Notes under the pieces: generated by a model
What the model saw: the letters and a program-made list of their open reading frames with translations, nothing else
What the model was told of the DNA's origin: nothing
Database searches by the model: none
From: Actinotalea lenta
GTDB taxonomy: Bacteria; Actinomycetota; Actinomycetes; Actinomycetales; Cellulomonadaceae
Length of the DNA: 64,000 nt
Assembly (NCBI RefSeq): GCF_030586465.1
Contig: NZ_JAUQYP010000002.1
Span: 62,001 to 126,000 of the forward strand
Reading direction: 5' to 3'
Translations under genes and position numbers: made by a program
Shown here: piece after piece, positions 16,465-24,446 of the stretch
Numbering within the stretch: the stretch's first letter is position 1
Layout of the letters: each line of letters opens with the position of its first letter

Positions 16465-17969
16465 CGTTCCTCGGCATCGACGTCGGCACCTTCGAGACGA
16501 AGGGTGTCCTCGTCGGTGCCGACGGGGACGTCCTGGCCATCGCCCGCCGCCGGCACGGCATCTCGACCCCGCACCCCGGGCACGTGGAGCACGACCCGGA
16601 GTCGGACTGGTGGGCAGGCCTGACCGGGGTCGCCAGGGAGCTCATGCAGCATCCCGGAGCCGGTGAGATCCAGGCCGTCGGTGTGAGCGCCATCGGCCCG
16701 TGCGTCGTCGCGGTGACCGAGGACCTCGCCCCGCTGCGTCCCGCGATCCTCTACGGGGTGGACACGCGCGCGACCCGGCAGATCGCCGCCTGGACGGAGC
16801 GGCTGGGCGAGGACGAGGTGTTCCGCCGGTGCGGGAACCCCCTGACGAGCCAGTCGGCCGGGCCCAAGATCGGCTGGCTGCGCGAGGAGGAGCCGGACGT
16901 GTGGGAACGGGCGCGCTGGTTCATGACCAGCCAGTCCTGGCTCGTGGCGAGGCTCACCGGCGCGGTGGTCATGGACCACGCCACCGCCGGCTACTTCCAC
17001 CCCCTGTACGACCTCCGGTCCCGTGGCTGGGACGTCAGCGGGTTCGAGGACGTGGTCGCACAGGAGCGGCTGCCGCGGCTGGGGTGGACGACCGACGTGG
17101 CCGGGCGGGTGCACGAGGCGGCCGCGGCCGCGACCGGCCTGCCGGTCGGGACCCCGGTGATCGTGGGCACCACGGACGCGCCGGCGGAGGCCGTCGGTGC
17201 GGGTGTCGTCTCCGACGGCTCGCTCATGGCGATGTACGGCTCCAGCGGGTACTTCATCCGGGTGGGCTCGAGCCCTCTGACCCACCGCGACCTGTGGGCA
17301 GCGCCGTTCGTGCTCGAGGACACCTACGTGCTCGCCGCCGGCACGGCGACGCTCGGGACCGCGACCCGGTGGCTCGCGGACCTGCTGGCCCTGACCGAGG
17401 CCGAGGACACGGTGACCTTCGGACGGCTGCTCGAGCTCGCGGGCGACTCGCCGCCGGGAGCCGGGGGGGTCCTGGCCCTGCCGCACCTGGCGGGTGAACG
17501 GACGCCGTTCCAGGACCCGACGAGCCGCGCCGCCGTGGCCGGCATGGGATTGGAGCACACGCGCGCCGACGTCGCGCGGGCGGTGCTCGAGGGCACGGGG
17601 CACGCGGTCGCCGAGGCCCTCCTGACCTACGAGCGCGCCGGCGTCCCCGTCGAGCGCGTCGTCGCGATCGGGGGGGCCACGAAGAACGACATCATCACGC
17701 ACACGGTGGCGACGGTGACGGGTCTGTCGCAGGAGGTGGCGGACTCCCCGGGAGCGGCCTACGGCGACGCGCTGCTCGCGGCGGTCGGCACCGGCGCGGT
17801 GACCGACCTGGGACCGGACTGCTCCTGGTGGCCGCAGCGGCACGCCGTGCGACCCGACGCCGAGCACGCGGCACGGCTCCGGGCCGACCATCTGGCCTGG
17901 GTGGAGCTCTACAGGGCGCTGGCGCCATGGGCGCGGGCGCGGTCCGCAGCGGCGGGGGAGGAGCGATGA
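16461..17969 (+). CDS. FGGY-family carbohydrate kinase
   Basis: A 502-residue sugar kinase. The N-terminal phosphate-1 motif is FLGIDVGTFETKGVLV and the family signature region is GTTDAPAEAVGAGVVSDG. The ATP-binding C-domain has LPHLAGERTPFQDP and VVAIGGATKN. It phosphorylates a pentose, tetritol or similar sugar in the cytoplasm. Start and stop both overlap neighbouring genes by 4 nt (ATGA). The presence of two kinases (this and DhaKL) in one operon suggests two phosphorylation steps or two substrates. Confidence 0.88.
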   Translation: MTFLGIDVGTFETKGVLVGADGDVLAIARRRHGISTPHPGHVEHDPESDWWAGLTGVARELMQHPGAGEIQAVGVSAIGPCVVAVTEDLAPLRPAILYGVDTRATRQIAAWTERLGEDEVFRRCGNPLTSQSAGPKIGWLREEEPDVWERARWFMTSQSWLVARLTGAVVMDHATAGYFHPLYDLRSRGWDVSGFEDVVAQERLPRLGWTTDVAGRVHEAAAAATGLPVGTPVIVGTTDAPAEAVGAGVVSDGSLMAMYGSSGYFIRVGSSPLTHRDLWAAPFVLEDTYVLAAGTATLGTATRWLADLLALTEAEDTVTFGRLLELAGDSPPGAGGVLALPHLAGERTPFQDPTSRAAVAGMGLEHTRADVARAVLEGTGHAVAEALLTYERAGVPVERVVAIGGATKNDIITHTVATVTGLSQEVADSPGAAYGDALLAAVGTGAVTDLGPDCSWWPQRHAVRPDAEHAARLRADHLAWVELYRALAPWARARSAAAGEER

Positions 17970-19066
17970 GCGGGGAGATCGACTGGGCCAGGATCGGAGC
18001 GCTCGTCGCGGACGGCGTCCAGCTCGCGGCCGGCGACCGGGTGTCCGTCTTCACGACGGACAGCTCGGTCATGGCCGCCGTCTCGGCCTTCGTGGAGGAG
18101 GGCTGGCGCCGCGGGGCTGTGGTCCAGGTGCTGGCGACCGACGAGCGGTTCGACGCCAGCGCGCTGCGGCACGCCCCGACCGAGGTGCTCGAGCAGGCCA
18201 TGCCGCTGGAGGCGGCGGCCATGCAGTGGTCGGACGTCCACGTGTCGTTCCGCGCCATGACGAGCCCGGTGGTGCAGGCACCGCCCGAGCGCATCGCGGC
18301 ACTGCGTCACGGGCGCGGCCTCGTCTCGACGATGCGCTGGGAGAGCACGCGGTGGGCGCTCGTGCGGGTACCGACTCCGCAGTGGGCCGAGGCGATGGGG
18401 CTGGACGGCGAGACCCTCGTGCGGGAGTGGGGTGCCTCGTTCGACGCGGACTGGGCCGATGCGGGTCGGCGGATGCAGGCGCTCTGTGACCGGCTCGACC
18501 AGGCCCGGCGCGTCGTGGTGGAGGACGCGCACGGCAGGCTCGAGCTCACGACGGCGGGGCGGACCTGGGTGCCCTTCTCGGGCAGCGCCAACTGGCCGGA
18601 CGGCGAGGTGGCCACCGCGCCGGTCGAGACCCAGGTGGAGGGCTCCATCCGCTTCCCGGGGGCGCTCTCCTTCGGCGGCGTGATGGTGCGTGACCTCGAG
18701 CTCGACTTCGAGAAGGGCCACGTCGTGGCCGAGCGGGCGGCGGAGGGAGTCGCCTTCGTGCGGGACCTGCTGGATGGCGACGAGGGTGCGCGCCGGGTCG
18801 GCGAGCTGGGGATCGGTACCAACGCTGCGCTGACGACGATGACGGGCGACCTGCTCATCGACGAGAAGATCCTCGGCACGATGCACATCGCCCTGGGTCG
18901 CGCCTACCCGCAGTGCGGCGGGGTGAACTCCTCCGCCCTGCACTGGGACATCGTGAAGGATCTGCGGGGCGTGCGCGGGTCCCTGCGGTTCGACGACACG
19001 TGGCTGGTCAAGGACGGCGTGGTCCAGGACCTCCTCCGCGAGGCCTCGGTGGGGACGGCGGGCTGA
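17966..19066 (+). CDS. M29-family (AmpS/thermophilic aminopeptidase-like) metallo-hydrolase
   Basis: A 366-residue member of the peptidase M29 family. Metal-ligand regions are all present: GEVATAPVETQVEGSI (Glu), GIGTNAALTTMTGDLLIDEK, GTMHIALG (His) and SALHWDIVKDLR (His and Asp). M29 enzymes are two-metal aminopeptidases in the cytoplasm. As the last, translationally coupled gene of a carbohydrate operon its natural substrate may not be a peptide; it could hydrolyse an amide or glycoconjugate derived from the imported compound (inference). It ends 20 nt from the convergent PKD gene. Confidence 0.82.
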   Translation: MSGEIDWARIGALVADGVQLAAGDRVSVFTTDSSVMAAVSAFVEEGWRRGAVVQVLATDERFDASALRHAPTEVLEQAMPLEAAAMQWSDVHVSFRAMTSPVVQAPPERIAALRHGRGLVSTMRWESTRWALVRVPTPQWAEAMGLDGETLVREWGASFDADWADAGRRMQALCDRLDQARRVVVEDAHGRLELTTAGRTWVPFSGSANWPDGEVATAPVETQVEGSIRFPGALSFGGVMVRDLELDFEKGHVVAERAAEGVAFVRDLLDGDEGARRVGELGIGTNAALTTMTGDLLIDEKILGTMHIALGRAYPQCGGVNSSALHWDIVKDLRGVRGSLRFDDTWLVKDGVVQDLLREASVGTAG

Positions 19067-19086
19067 CGCCGCTCCTCGGATGGGTC

Positions 19087-19947
19087 TCAGGGGTTGGCGA
19101 CCAGGTGGGCGTGGAGCTCGACGACGTGGATCGGGACCGGCGCGGAGGTGGTCGTCGCGGTACCGGCGATGGGGTGGTCCGGGCCTGCGCCGTCGACGCG
19201 GTAGCGGCCGCTCCACGTGGTGGTCAGGGTGACCGCGTAGTCACCGTGGTGGGTGAAGGGTCGGGCGACGGTCTGGTGGGGGTACGGCGTGCCGGGATCG
19301 CTCGTCACCAGGGGTGGTCGGCCGTCGCCCTGGTCCCAGGCGTACGTGGCCGGTGTGGCGGTGATGGTGACCGGGACGCCGAGGATCGTCGTGTCCAGGA
19401 CCTGGGGCGTGGGATCGGTGTACATGATCAGGTCCATGCCGACGACGGCCTCCCCGCGGTCGGGTTGCAGGTGGACGGGTGACGGCCGGAGGGGGAGTGC
19501 GGCGAAGTCGGCGGCGGTGACGATCACGTCCGCGGGGGCGTCCTCGGGGCACCCGCCGTTGTCCACCTGGACCCACGGGCCCAGTGCCTTCTGCGCGGCG
19601 TCGATCTCGCGGCGGAACATCGGCGCCAGGGCCGGCGTGCCGTCAGCGCACAGCCGGGTGGCGACGCCGCCGGTGGTCTCCGCGACGCACCGTTGACCGG
19701 GCGCGACCACGCCGTCGTCCCCGCCGCAGAACCGCGACGGGATCCTCCTGCGTTCGTAGCGTGGCCGTGGGGTGCCTTCTCCCGTCGTGCGCGTGGCCTC
19801 GCGGTGGGCCTCGATGACGAGCTCATGGGGAGCGGTCCGGCCCCCGAACGTTGTGGTCCCCGACTCGCTGTCACCGGGCTGAGTCGCATGACCGGGGCTG
19901 AACGCGAGGACGCCACTGAGCGCGAGCGCGGCGATTCGCCGGATCAT
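19087..19947 (-). CDS. Secreted protein with PKD-like domain
   Basis: About 286 residues (ATG 19947, or GTG 19950 overlapping the previous stop). The N-terminus MIRRIAALALSGVLAFSPGHA is a signal peptide with an Ala-x-Ala-like cleavage zone. A central region with two cysteine pairs (FCGGDDG, RCVAE, LCADG, GGCPED) leads to a beta-sandwich with YAWDQGDG and DYAVTLTTTWSGRYRV, typical of PKD-type domains. It is probably cell-surface or secreted and is coupled to the DUF6318 lipoprotein gene. The function is unknown. Confidence 0.7.
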   Translation of the reverse strand: MIRRIAALALSGVLAFSPGHATQPGDSESGTTTFGGRTAPHELVIEAHREATRTTGEGTPRPRYERRRIPSRFCGGDDGVVAPGQRCVAETTGGVATRLCADGTPALAPMFRREIDAAQKALGPWVQVDNGGCPEDAPADVIVTAADFAALPLRPSPVHLQPDRGEAVVGMDLIMYTDPTPQVLDTTILGVPVTITATPATYAWDQGDGRPPLVTSDPGTPYPHQTVARPFTHHGDYAVTLTTTWSGRYRVDGAGPDHPIAGTATTTSAPVPIHVVELHAHLVANP

Positions 19948-20597
19948 CACCGTGCCTCGGTCTCAGGGGCGACCGGTTCGTCGCGCGCAGCGGTCTCGAC
20001 CAGAATCCAGCGGTCTCCGATGAAGCCCACGTCGACGATGGCGTATCCGGACTCCGATCCGCTCGAGGAGGTTGTCGAGCCGTCCGCTGCGACCAGGGCA
20101 GCAGGTTCCGTGACGTATGAGAACTGGACCGCGTGGATGTGCAGCGTGGTGCTGTAGCCCACGAGCGTCGGCTCCGCAGCCCTGAGCCGGCCTCCCTCGA
20201 GGCGGCCGCCGGTGCTGAACGCGCTCGTGACGTCGTCGTGGGTGTGGGTGCAGAACTGGCACTCCGGATCGGCGAGGGCGTCCCACTCCGTCAGGTCGCC
20301 CGTCGCGATGACGTAGTTGTACAGGTCCAGGAAGTACGCGGCGGCGTCGACCGCGGCCTCGTCGTCGCCGGTGGTCCAGCTCGCGGGCTTGGCGGGTTCC
20401 GTGGGCGCGGACGGCGTCGGTGACGCGCTCGCCGTCGACGGTGCCGTGGGCGGTGCCCAGATCGGTGACGCGAGCGTCGACGCCGGTCCCGGCTCCGGTC
20501 CGCCGCCCGTGCACGCGGTGACCGACACCGCCGTCCCGACCGCGACCATCACCCACCGCGTCGCGCGCGACGCCCACCGCCCGGCCCCCTGCACCAT
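19947..20597 (-). CDS. DUF6318 family lipoprotein
   Basis: About 216 residues from ATG 20597. The signal peptide ends in the lipobox VTAC, followed by a long Pro/Ser/Thr/Ala linker. The folded part contains AAAYFLDLYNYVIATGDLTEWDAL and ECQFCTHTHDDV, the cysteine-pair signature I associate with DUF6318. The upstream TTG at 20615 is rejected because the signal peptide starts properly at the ATG. It is anchored outside the membrane and translated just before the PKD protein. Pairs of this kind are common in Micrococcales; the job is unknown. Confidence 0.75.
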   Translation of the reverse strand: MVQGAGRWASRATRWVMVAVGTAVSVTACTGGGPEPGPASTLASPIWAPPTAPSTASASPTPSAPTEPAKPASWTTGDDEAAVDAAAYFLDLYNYVIATGDLTEWDALADPECQFCTHTHDDVTSAFSTGGRLEGGRLRAAEPTLVGYSTTLHIHAVQFSYVTEPAALVAADGSTTSSSGSESGYAIVDVGFIGDRWILVETAARDEPVAPETEAR

Positions 20598-20731
20598 GAT
20601 CTGGGAACCTAGCAACGCACGTCAGGGCCCGTGGCGGGTTCGGTGAGTCTGTGGACAGCGCGCAACCGCGTTCGGCGCCTGCGCGGCCCGCTGATCGATG
20701 AATCCCGGCGAGGATGGGCATACTGGCGTGC

Positions 20732-21331
20732 GTGGCACGCATGTTGCCCGTCGACGTCGACGGGACGGTCGGGTGGCGCCAGGGCCGGCGCGGAACCCAC
20801 GTGGGCAAGCGCATGGTCTACGGCATGGTCGCCGCGGCACTCGCGTGCCTCGACGTGGGGCTGGCGGACCGTGCGTTCGGTGACCACCGCGGGGTGTCCC
20901 TGGCGCTGCTGGCGATCGGGCTCGTGGGCGGCCTGGCCCTGCAGGCGGGCTTCAGCGTGGGGGTGTCGTGGTCGCCGGATGCGGCCACCTTCCGCGGGGT
21001 CCTGGTCACCCGGGTCATCCCGTGGAGCGCGGTCGCGGGGTTCCGGGTCTCTCCGGGTGCGGCCAGGCTGGTCGCGCGGCCGCTGCGCAGCGACCGGCCG
21101 CCCCTCGTCGGGCCTGACCTGCACGGCCTGGTCAACGGTGTCCCGCCCGGGTCGCCGGAGCACGCGGTGCACGCCGCGGAAGCGCTCAACGCCGTGTGGA
21201 AGCGGCGGCACCTGAGCGAGGGTGCGGTCCCGCGCCCGATCCGCACCACCGTGAGCCTGCCGGGCGCCCTCCCGCTCGCCTGGCTGCTCGTGCACGCCGC
21301 CGCCTCGGTGGTGCTGCTCGGGCTGACCTGA
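20732..21331 (+). CDS. Membrane protein with PH-like domain
   Basis: About 199 residues from GTG 20732 (alternatives ATG 20714 and ATG 20741). Two hydrophobic helices (MVYGMVAAALACLDVGL and VSLALLAIGLVGGLAL) are followed by FRGVLVTRVIPWSAVAGFRV, typical of bacterial PH-like domains. A final membrane segment (LPLAWLLVHAAASVVLLG) ends the protein. TACTGG at 20721-20726 lies six bases before the GTG, suggesting a leaderless message. The function is unknown. Confidence 0.6.
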   Translation: MARMLPVDVDGTVGWRQGRRGTHVGKRMVYGMVAAALACLDVGLADRAFGDHRGVSLALLAIGLVGGLALQAGFSVGVSWSPDAATFRGVLVTRVIPWSAVAGFRVSPGAARLVARPLRSDRPPLVGPDLHGLVNGVPPGSPEHAVHAAEALNAVWKRRHLSEGAVPRPIRTTVSLPGALPLAWLLVHAAASVVLLGLT

Positions 21332-21342
21332 GCCTCGAGGGG

Positions 21343-21356
21343 ATCATCGATAGTCT
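21343..21356 (+). promoter_or_regulatory. Promoter -10 overlapping an ATCATCGAT half-palindrome
   Basis: TAGTCT at 21351-21356 is six bases before the ATG at 21363, so the transcript is probably leaderless. The word ATCATCGATAGT (21343-21354) matches the island palindrome ATCATCGATGAT at 10 of 12 positions. It is the westernmost possible member of that set. Confidence 0.45.
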
Positions 21357-21362
21357 GGCGGC

Positions 21363-22325
21363 ATGACGATGCATGCCGTCTCCGCCGTGAGCGGGGAGCT
21401 CCACGACACCGAGGTCCCGGCACCGGAACCGCAGGCGCACGACCTGCTGGTACGCGTCGAGGCGGTCTCGGTGAACCCGGTGGACGTCAAGACGCTGCGC
21501 GCCGCCCACCCCGACCCGCGCATCCTGGGGTTCGACGCCGCGGGCACGGTGGTGGCGGTCGGCCCCGAGGTGTCGCGCTTCACCGTGGGCGACGCGGTCT
21601 ACTACTGCGGCGACTACACCCGCCCCGGGGCGAACGCGGACCTGCACGCCGTCGACGAGCGCCTCGTCGGGCACAAGCCCGCGAGCCTGTCGTTCGCCGA
21701 GGCGGCCGCGATGCCGCTGACCACGCTCACCGCCGCCGAGGCACTGTTCGACCACCTGGGCGCCGGCCCGAGCACCACCGGGACGCTGCTGGTGGTCGGG
21801 GCGTCGGGCGGGGTGGGGTCGATCCTGGTCCAGCTCGCCCGGCGGCTCACGGGTCTGCGGGTGATCGGGACGGCCTCCCGCCCGGAGAGCCGCGAGTGGG
21901 TCGCCGGCCTGGGCGCGCACGAGGTGGTCGACCACCGGGACCTCGGAGCCACGGTCCGAGCCGTCGCCCCCGACGGGGTGGACGCGATCATCTCCGCCTA
22001 CACCGACGTGCCGGTGCTCGCCGACCTCCTGCGCCCGTGGGGGCACCTGGTCGCGATCGACGGGTCGCACCACGACGTCGGCCCGCTCAAGCCCGGCTCG
22101 CAGACGTTCCACTGGGAGTACGTGTTCGCCCGCCCCGCACACCGCATGCCGGACATGGCCCGGCAGGGCGACCTGCTCGAGCAGGTCAGCGGCGAGCTGG
22201 ACGCCGGCAGGCTGCGGGGCACGGCCACACGGTTCATCCCGGGCCTGACGGCGAGCGGGTTGCGCGAGGCGTACGAGGCCGTCGGCTCCGGCCGGATGCT
22301 CGGCAAGCTCGTCGTGCACCGGTAG
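21363..22325 (+). CDS. Zinc-binding-family NADPH:quinone oxidoreductase-like dehydrogenase
   Basis: A 320-residue MDR-superfamily protein of the quinone oxidoreductase/ZADH type. The catalytic domain has VEAVSVNPVDVKTL and GFDAAGTVVAVG. The Rossmann motif is LLVVGASGGVGSILVQLA. It lacks the four-cysteine structural zinc lobe, so it probably reduces quinones or enones with NADPH in the cytoplasm. It has its own leaderless-type promoter and ends in a strong hairpin, so it is a single-gene unit. Confidence 0.85.
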   Translation: MTMHAVSAVSGELHDTEVPAPEPQAHDLLVRVEAVSVNPVDVKTLRAAHPDPRILGFDAAGTVVAVGPEVSRFTVGDAVYYCGDYTRPGANADLHAVDERLVGHKPASLSFAEAAAMPLTTLTAAEALFDHLGAGPSTTGTLLVVGASGGVGSILVQLARRLTGLRVIGTASRPESREWVAGLGAHEVVDHRDLGATVRAVAPDGVDAIISAYTDVPVLADLLRPWGHLVAIDGSHHDVGPLKPGSQTFHWEYVFARPAHRMPDMARQGDLLEQVSGELDAGRLRGTATRFIPGLTASGLREAYEAVGSGRMLGKLVVHR

Positions 22326-22355
22326 GCACGATCGCGGAGGGCGGCCGAGGACGCT

Positions 22356-22396
22356 GAGGGCGGGCATCGCCGGAAGCTCCGGCGATGCCCGCCCTC
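22356..22396. terminator. Perfect 19-bp bidirectional terminator hairpin
   Basis: The arm GAGGGCGGGCATCGCCGGA (22356-22374) is perfectly complementary to 22378-22396 around a 3-nt loop. It sits between the convergent oxidoreductase and methylmalonate-semialdehyde dehydrogenase genes. Confidence 0.85.
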
Positions 22397-22400
22397 GTGC

Positions 22401-23915
22401 CTACTTGCTCGCGTCGCCGGAGAAGTGGAACGACACCGGCCCGTTGTCCGCACGGTGCGGCCAGCGCTGCGTGACGACCTTGGCGCGGGTGTAGAACTTC
22501 ACGCCCTCGGGCCCGTAGATGTGGCTCTCGCCGACCAGCGACTCCTTCCAGCCGCCGAACGAGTGCCACGCGACCGGCACCGGGATCGGCACGTTGACGC
22601 CGATCATCCCGGCGGTGCCCTGCGCGCGCACGAAGGTGCGGGCCGCCTCGCCGGACGACGTGAAGATCGCGGCGCCGTTGCCGTAGGGGTTGGCCTGGAT
22701 CGTCGCGATCCCGGTGGCGAGGTCGGGGATCCGGATGATCTCCAGGGTCGGTCCGAAGACCTCCTCCTTGTTGATCGTCATCTCCGGGGTCACGCCGTCG
22801 ATCAGGGTCGGGCCCACCCAGTAGCCCTTCTCGTAGCCCTCGGGAGCGAACCCGCGACCGTCGACCAGGATGCGGGCGCCCTCCCGCTCCGCGGACGTGA
22901 TGAGCGAGACGATCCGGTCGCGCGCCTGCGCGCTGATGATCGCGCCCATGTCGGCGTCCGGCGTCATGCCCTCGGCGACCTTGACCCTCGCGGCCTTCTC
23001 GGTCAGCCGCGCGACCAGCTCGTCGGCGATCGAGTCCTGCACCAGGGCGACCGGGAGGGCCATGCAGCGCTCCCCGGCGGCGCCGTAGGCCGCGGCGACG
23101 AGGTTGTCGGCGGCGTGCTCGAGGTCCGCGTCCGCGAGCACGACGGCGTGGTTCTTGGCCGCGCCGAGGGCCTGGACCCGCTTGCCGTGCTCGGAGGCGA
23201 CGGCGTGGATGTGCTTGGCCGTGGTCGTGGAGCCGACGAACGACACCGCGGCGATGTCCGGGTGGGTGAGGAGTCGGCCGATGACGTCGCGGTTGCCGTG
23301 CACCACGGTGAACGCGCCGTCGGGCAGACCTGCCTCCTTCCACAGCTCCGCGAGGAACATCGCGGCACCCGGGTCCCGGGTCGGGGGCTTGAGCACGAAC
23401 GTGTTCCCGGTGGCGAGGGCGACCGGCGACATCCACAGCGGGATCATCACGGGGAAGTTGAACGGCGTGATGCCCGCGACCACGCCCACCGGCTGGCGGA
23501 ACGAGTACACGTCGATCCCGGTCGCCGCCTGATCGGAGTACTCACCCTTGAGCAGGGTCGGGATGCTGCAGGCGAACTCCACCACCTCCAGGCCGCGGCT
23601 GATCTCGCCCTTGGCGTCCGAGAAGACCTTGCCGTGCTCGCGCGTGACGATCTCGGCCAGCTCGTCGGTGTGCTGGACCAGGAGCTCGCGGAACCGGAAC
23701 ATCACGGCGGTGCGCTTGGCGAGTGAGTACTCCGACCAGATCTCGAAGGCGGCTGCCGCGCTCGCGATCGCGGTCTCGACCTCGGCCGGGGTGGCGGAGG
23801 CCACCTGACCGACGACCTCGCCGGTCGCGGGGTTCTCGACGGGGACCACGACGTCCTCGGCGCCCACGTACGGCTTGCCGTCGATCCAGTGCGGGATGGT
23901 GGGGATGGTGCTCAC
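22401..23915 (-). CDS. mmsA: CoA-acylating methylmalonate-semialdehyde dehydrogenase
   Basis: A 504-residue aldehyde dehydrogenase-fold enzyme. Signatures of the MmsA/IolA family are PFNFPVMIPLWM (151-162), the NAD loop FVGSTTTAKHI, and catalytic Cys284 in GERCMALPVAL. It converts malonate or methylmalonate semialdehyde plus CoA and NAD to acetyl- or propionyl-CoA in valine, inositol or related catabolism. The start is GTG 23915, eight bases after AAGGAGA; the longer open frame upstream is not supported. It faces away from the Mo-hydroxylase operon across a 531-bp gap and may handle its end product (inference). Confidence 0.9.
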   Translation of the reverse strand: MSTIPTIPHWIDGKPYVGAEDVVVPVENPATGEVVGQVASATPAEVETAIASAAAAFEIWSEYSLAKRTAVMFRFRELLVQHTDELAEIVTREHGKVFSDAKGEISRGLEVVEFACSIPTLLKGEYSDQAATGIDVYSFRQPVGVVAGITPFNFPVMIPLWMSPVALATGNTFVLKPPTRDPGAAMFLAELWKEAGLPDGAFTVVHGNRDVIGRLLTHPDIAAVSFVGSTTTAKHIHAVASEHGKRVQALGAAKNHAVVLADADLEHAADNLVAAAYGAAGERCMALPVALVQDSIADELVARLTEKAARVKVAEGMTPDADMGAIISAQARDRIVSLITSAEREGARILVDGRGFAPEGYEKGYWVGPTLIDGVTPEMTINKEEVFGPTLEIIRIPDLATGIATIQANPYGNGAAIFTSSGEAARTFVRAQGTAGMIGVNVPIPVPVAWHSFGGWKESLVGESHIYGPEGVKFYTRAKVVTQRWPHRADNGPVSFHFSGDASK

Positions 23916-24446
23916 GACTGTCTCCTTCGATCGGTGCTGCTCATCCGCTCGTTCCGCCGTGCGGGCCGACTCCGGGCGATCGAGCTGGGCATGTGAGGCG
24001 TCTCGACGTCGGTTCATCGATTGTTCATGAGAGAGGTGTCGACCTGCTGACGATGCCGCTCCAAGGGTTCCGGGGGGAGGGGCTGGCGGCCGCCTCCATC
24101 GTTCACCGGATCGGCGGAAGATCATCCCATCACAGGTCAGATGCCGTTTTTCCGGGCCGGCGCGATGACGAGGACGTCACCGACCGATCCCGGGCCGAGG
24201 GCCGCAGCCTCGGGGGACACCCGGCGCCACCACCTCCTCGTGTGCTCCTTGACAACGCCTCACGGCCGTACACTACAGTGAATTATCGATGATCTGCGGA
24301 GCGGTAGACAAGACCCGCTGCGCGAAGGGAGCCGGCGGCTTGGCACCACGTATCGGGATGGCGAACGGGGCGCGAGGACGCGACCGCGGAGCCCCCGGGC
24401 GCGCTGCGACCACGACCGGCTTCGTGAACCAGGAAGGGACACCCGG
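23916..24446. other. 531-bp divergent intergenic region
   Basis: There is no credible gene here. It holds the leader and promoter of the methylmalonate-semialdehyde dehydrogenase gene on the minus strand, with a weak palindrome match TTCATCGATTGT at 24013-24024 (9 of 12). It also holds the promoter and operator of the HPr-kinase-like gene on the plus strand at 24249-24293, then a leader of about 160 nt. Confidence 0.6.
24249..24293 (+). promoter_or_regulatory. Promoter with ATTATCGATGAT operator at the start point
   Basis: TTGACA (24249-24254) and TACAGT (24274-24279, 19-bp spacing) form the promoter of the Mo-hydroxylase operon. The palindrome ATTATCGATGAT (24282-24293, 11 of 12 to the consensus) starts two bases after the -10 and covers the expected +1, a classic repressor position. 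The same arrangement is seen at 39771-39814. Confidence 0.65.

Noticed and set aside
9170-17969. An autoinducer-2 (lsr) uptake system
   Set aside because: The transporter and FGGY kinase are reminiscent, but lsrF and lsrG are missing and DhaKL/BtpA are not lsr genes.
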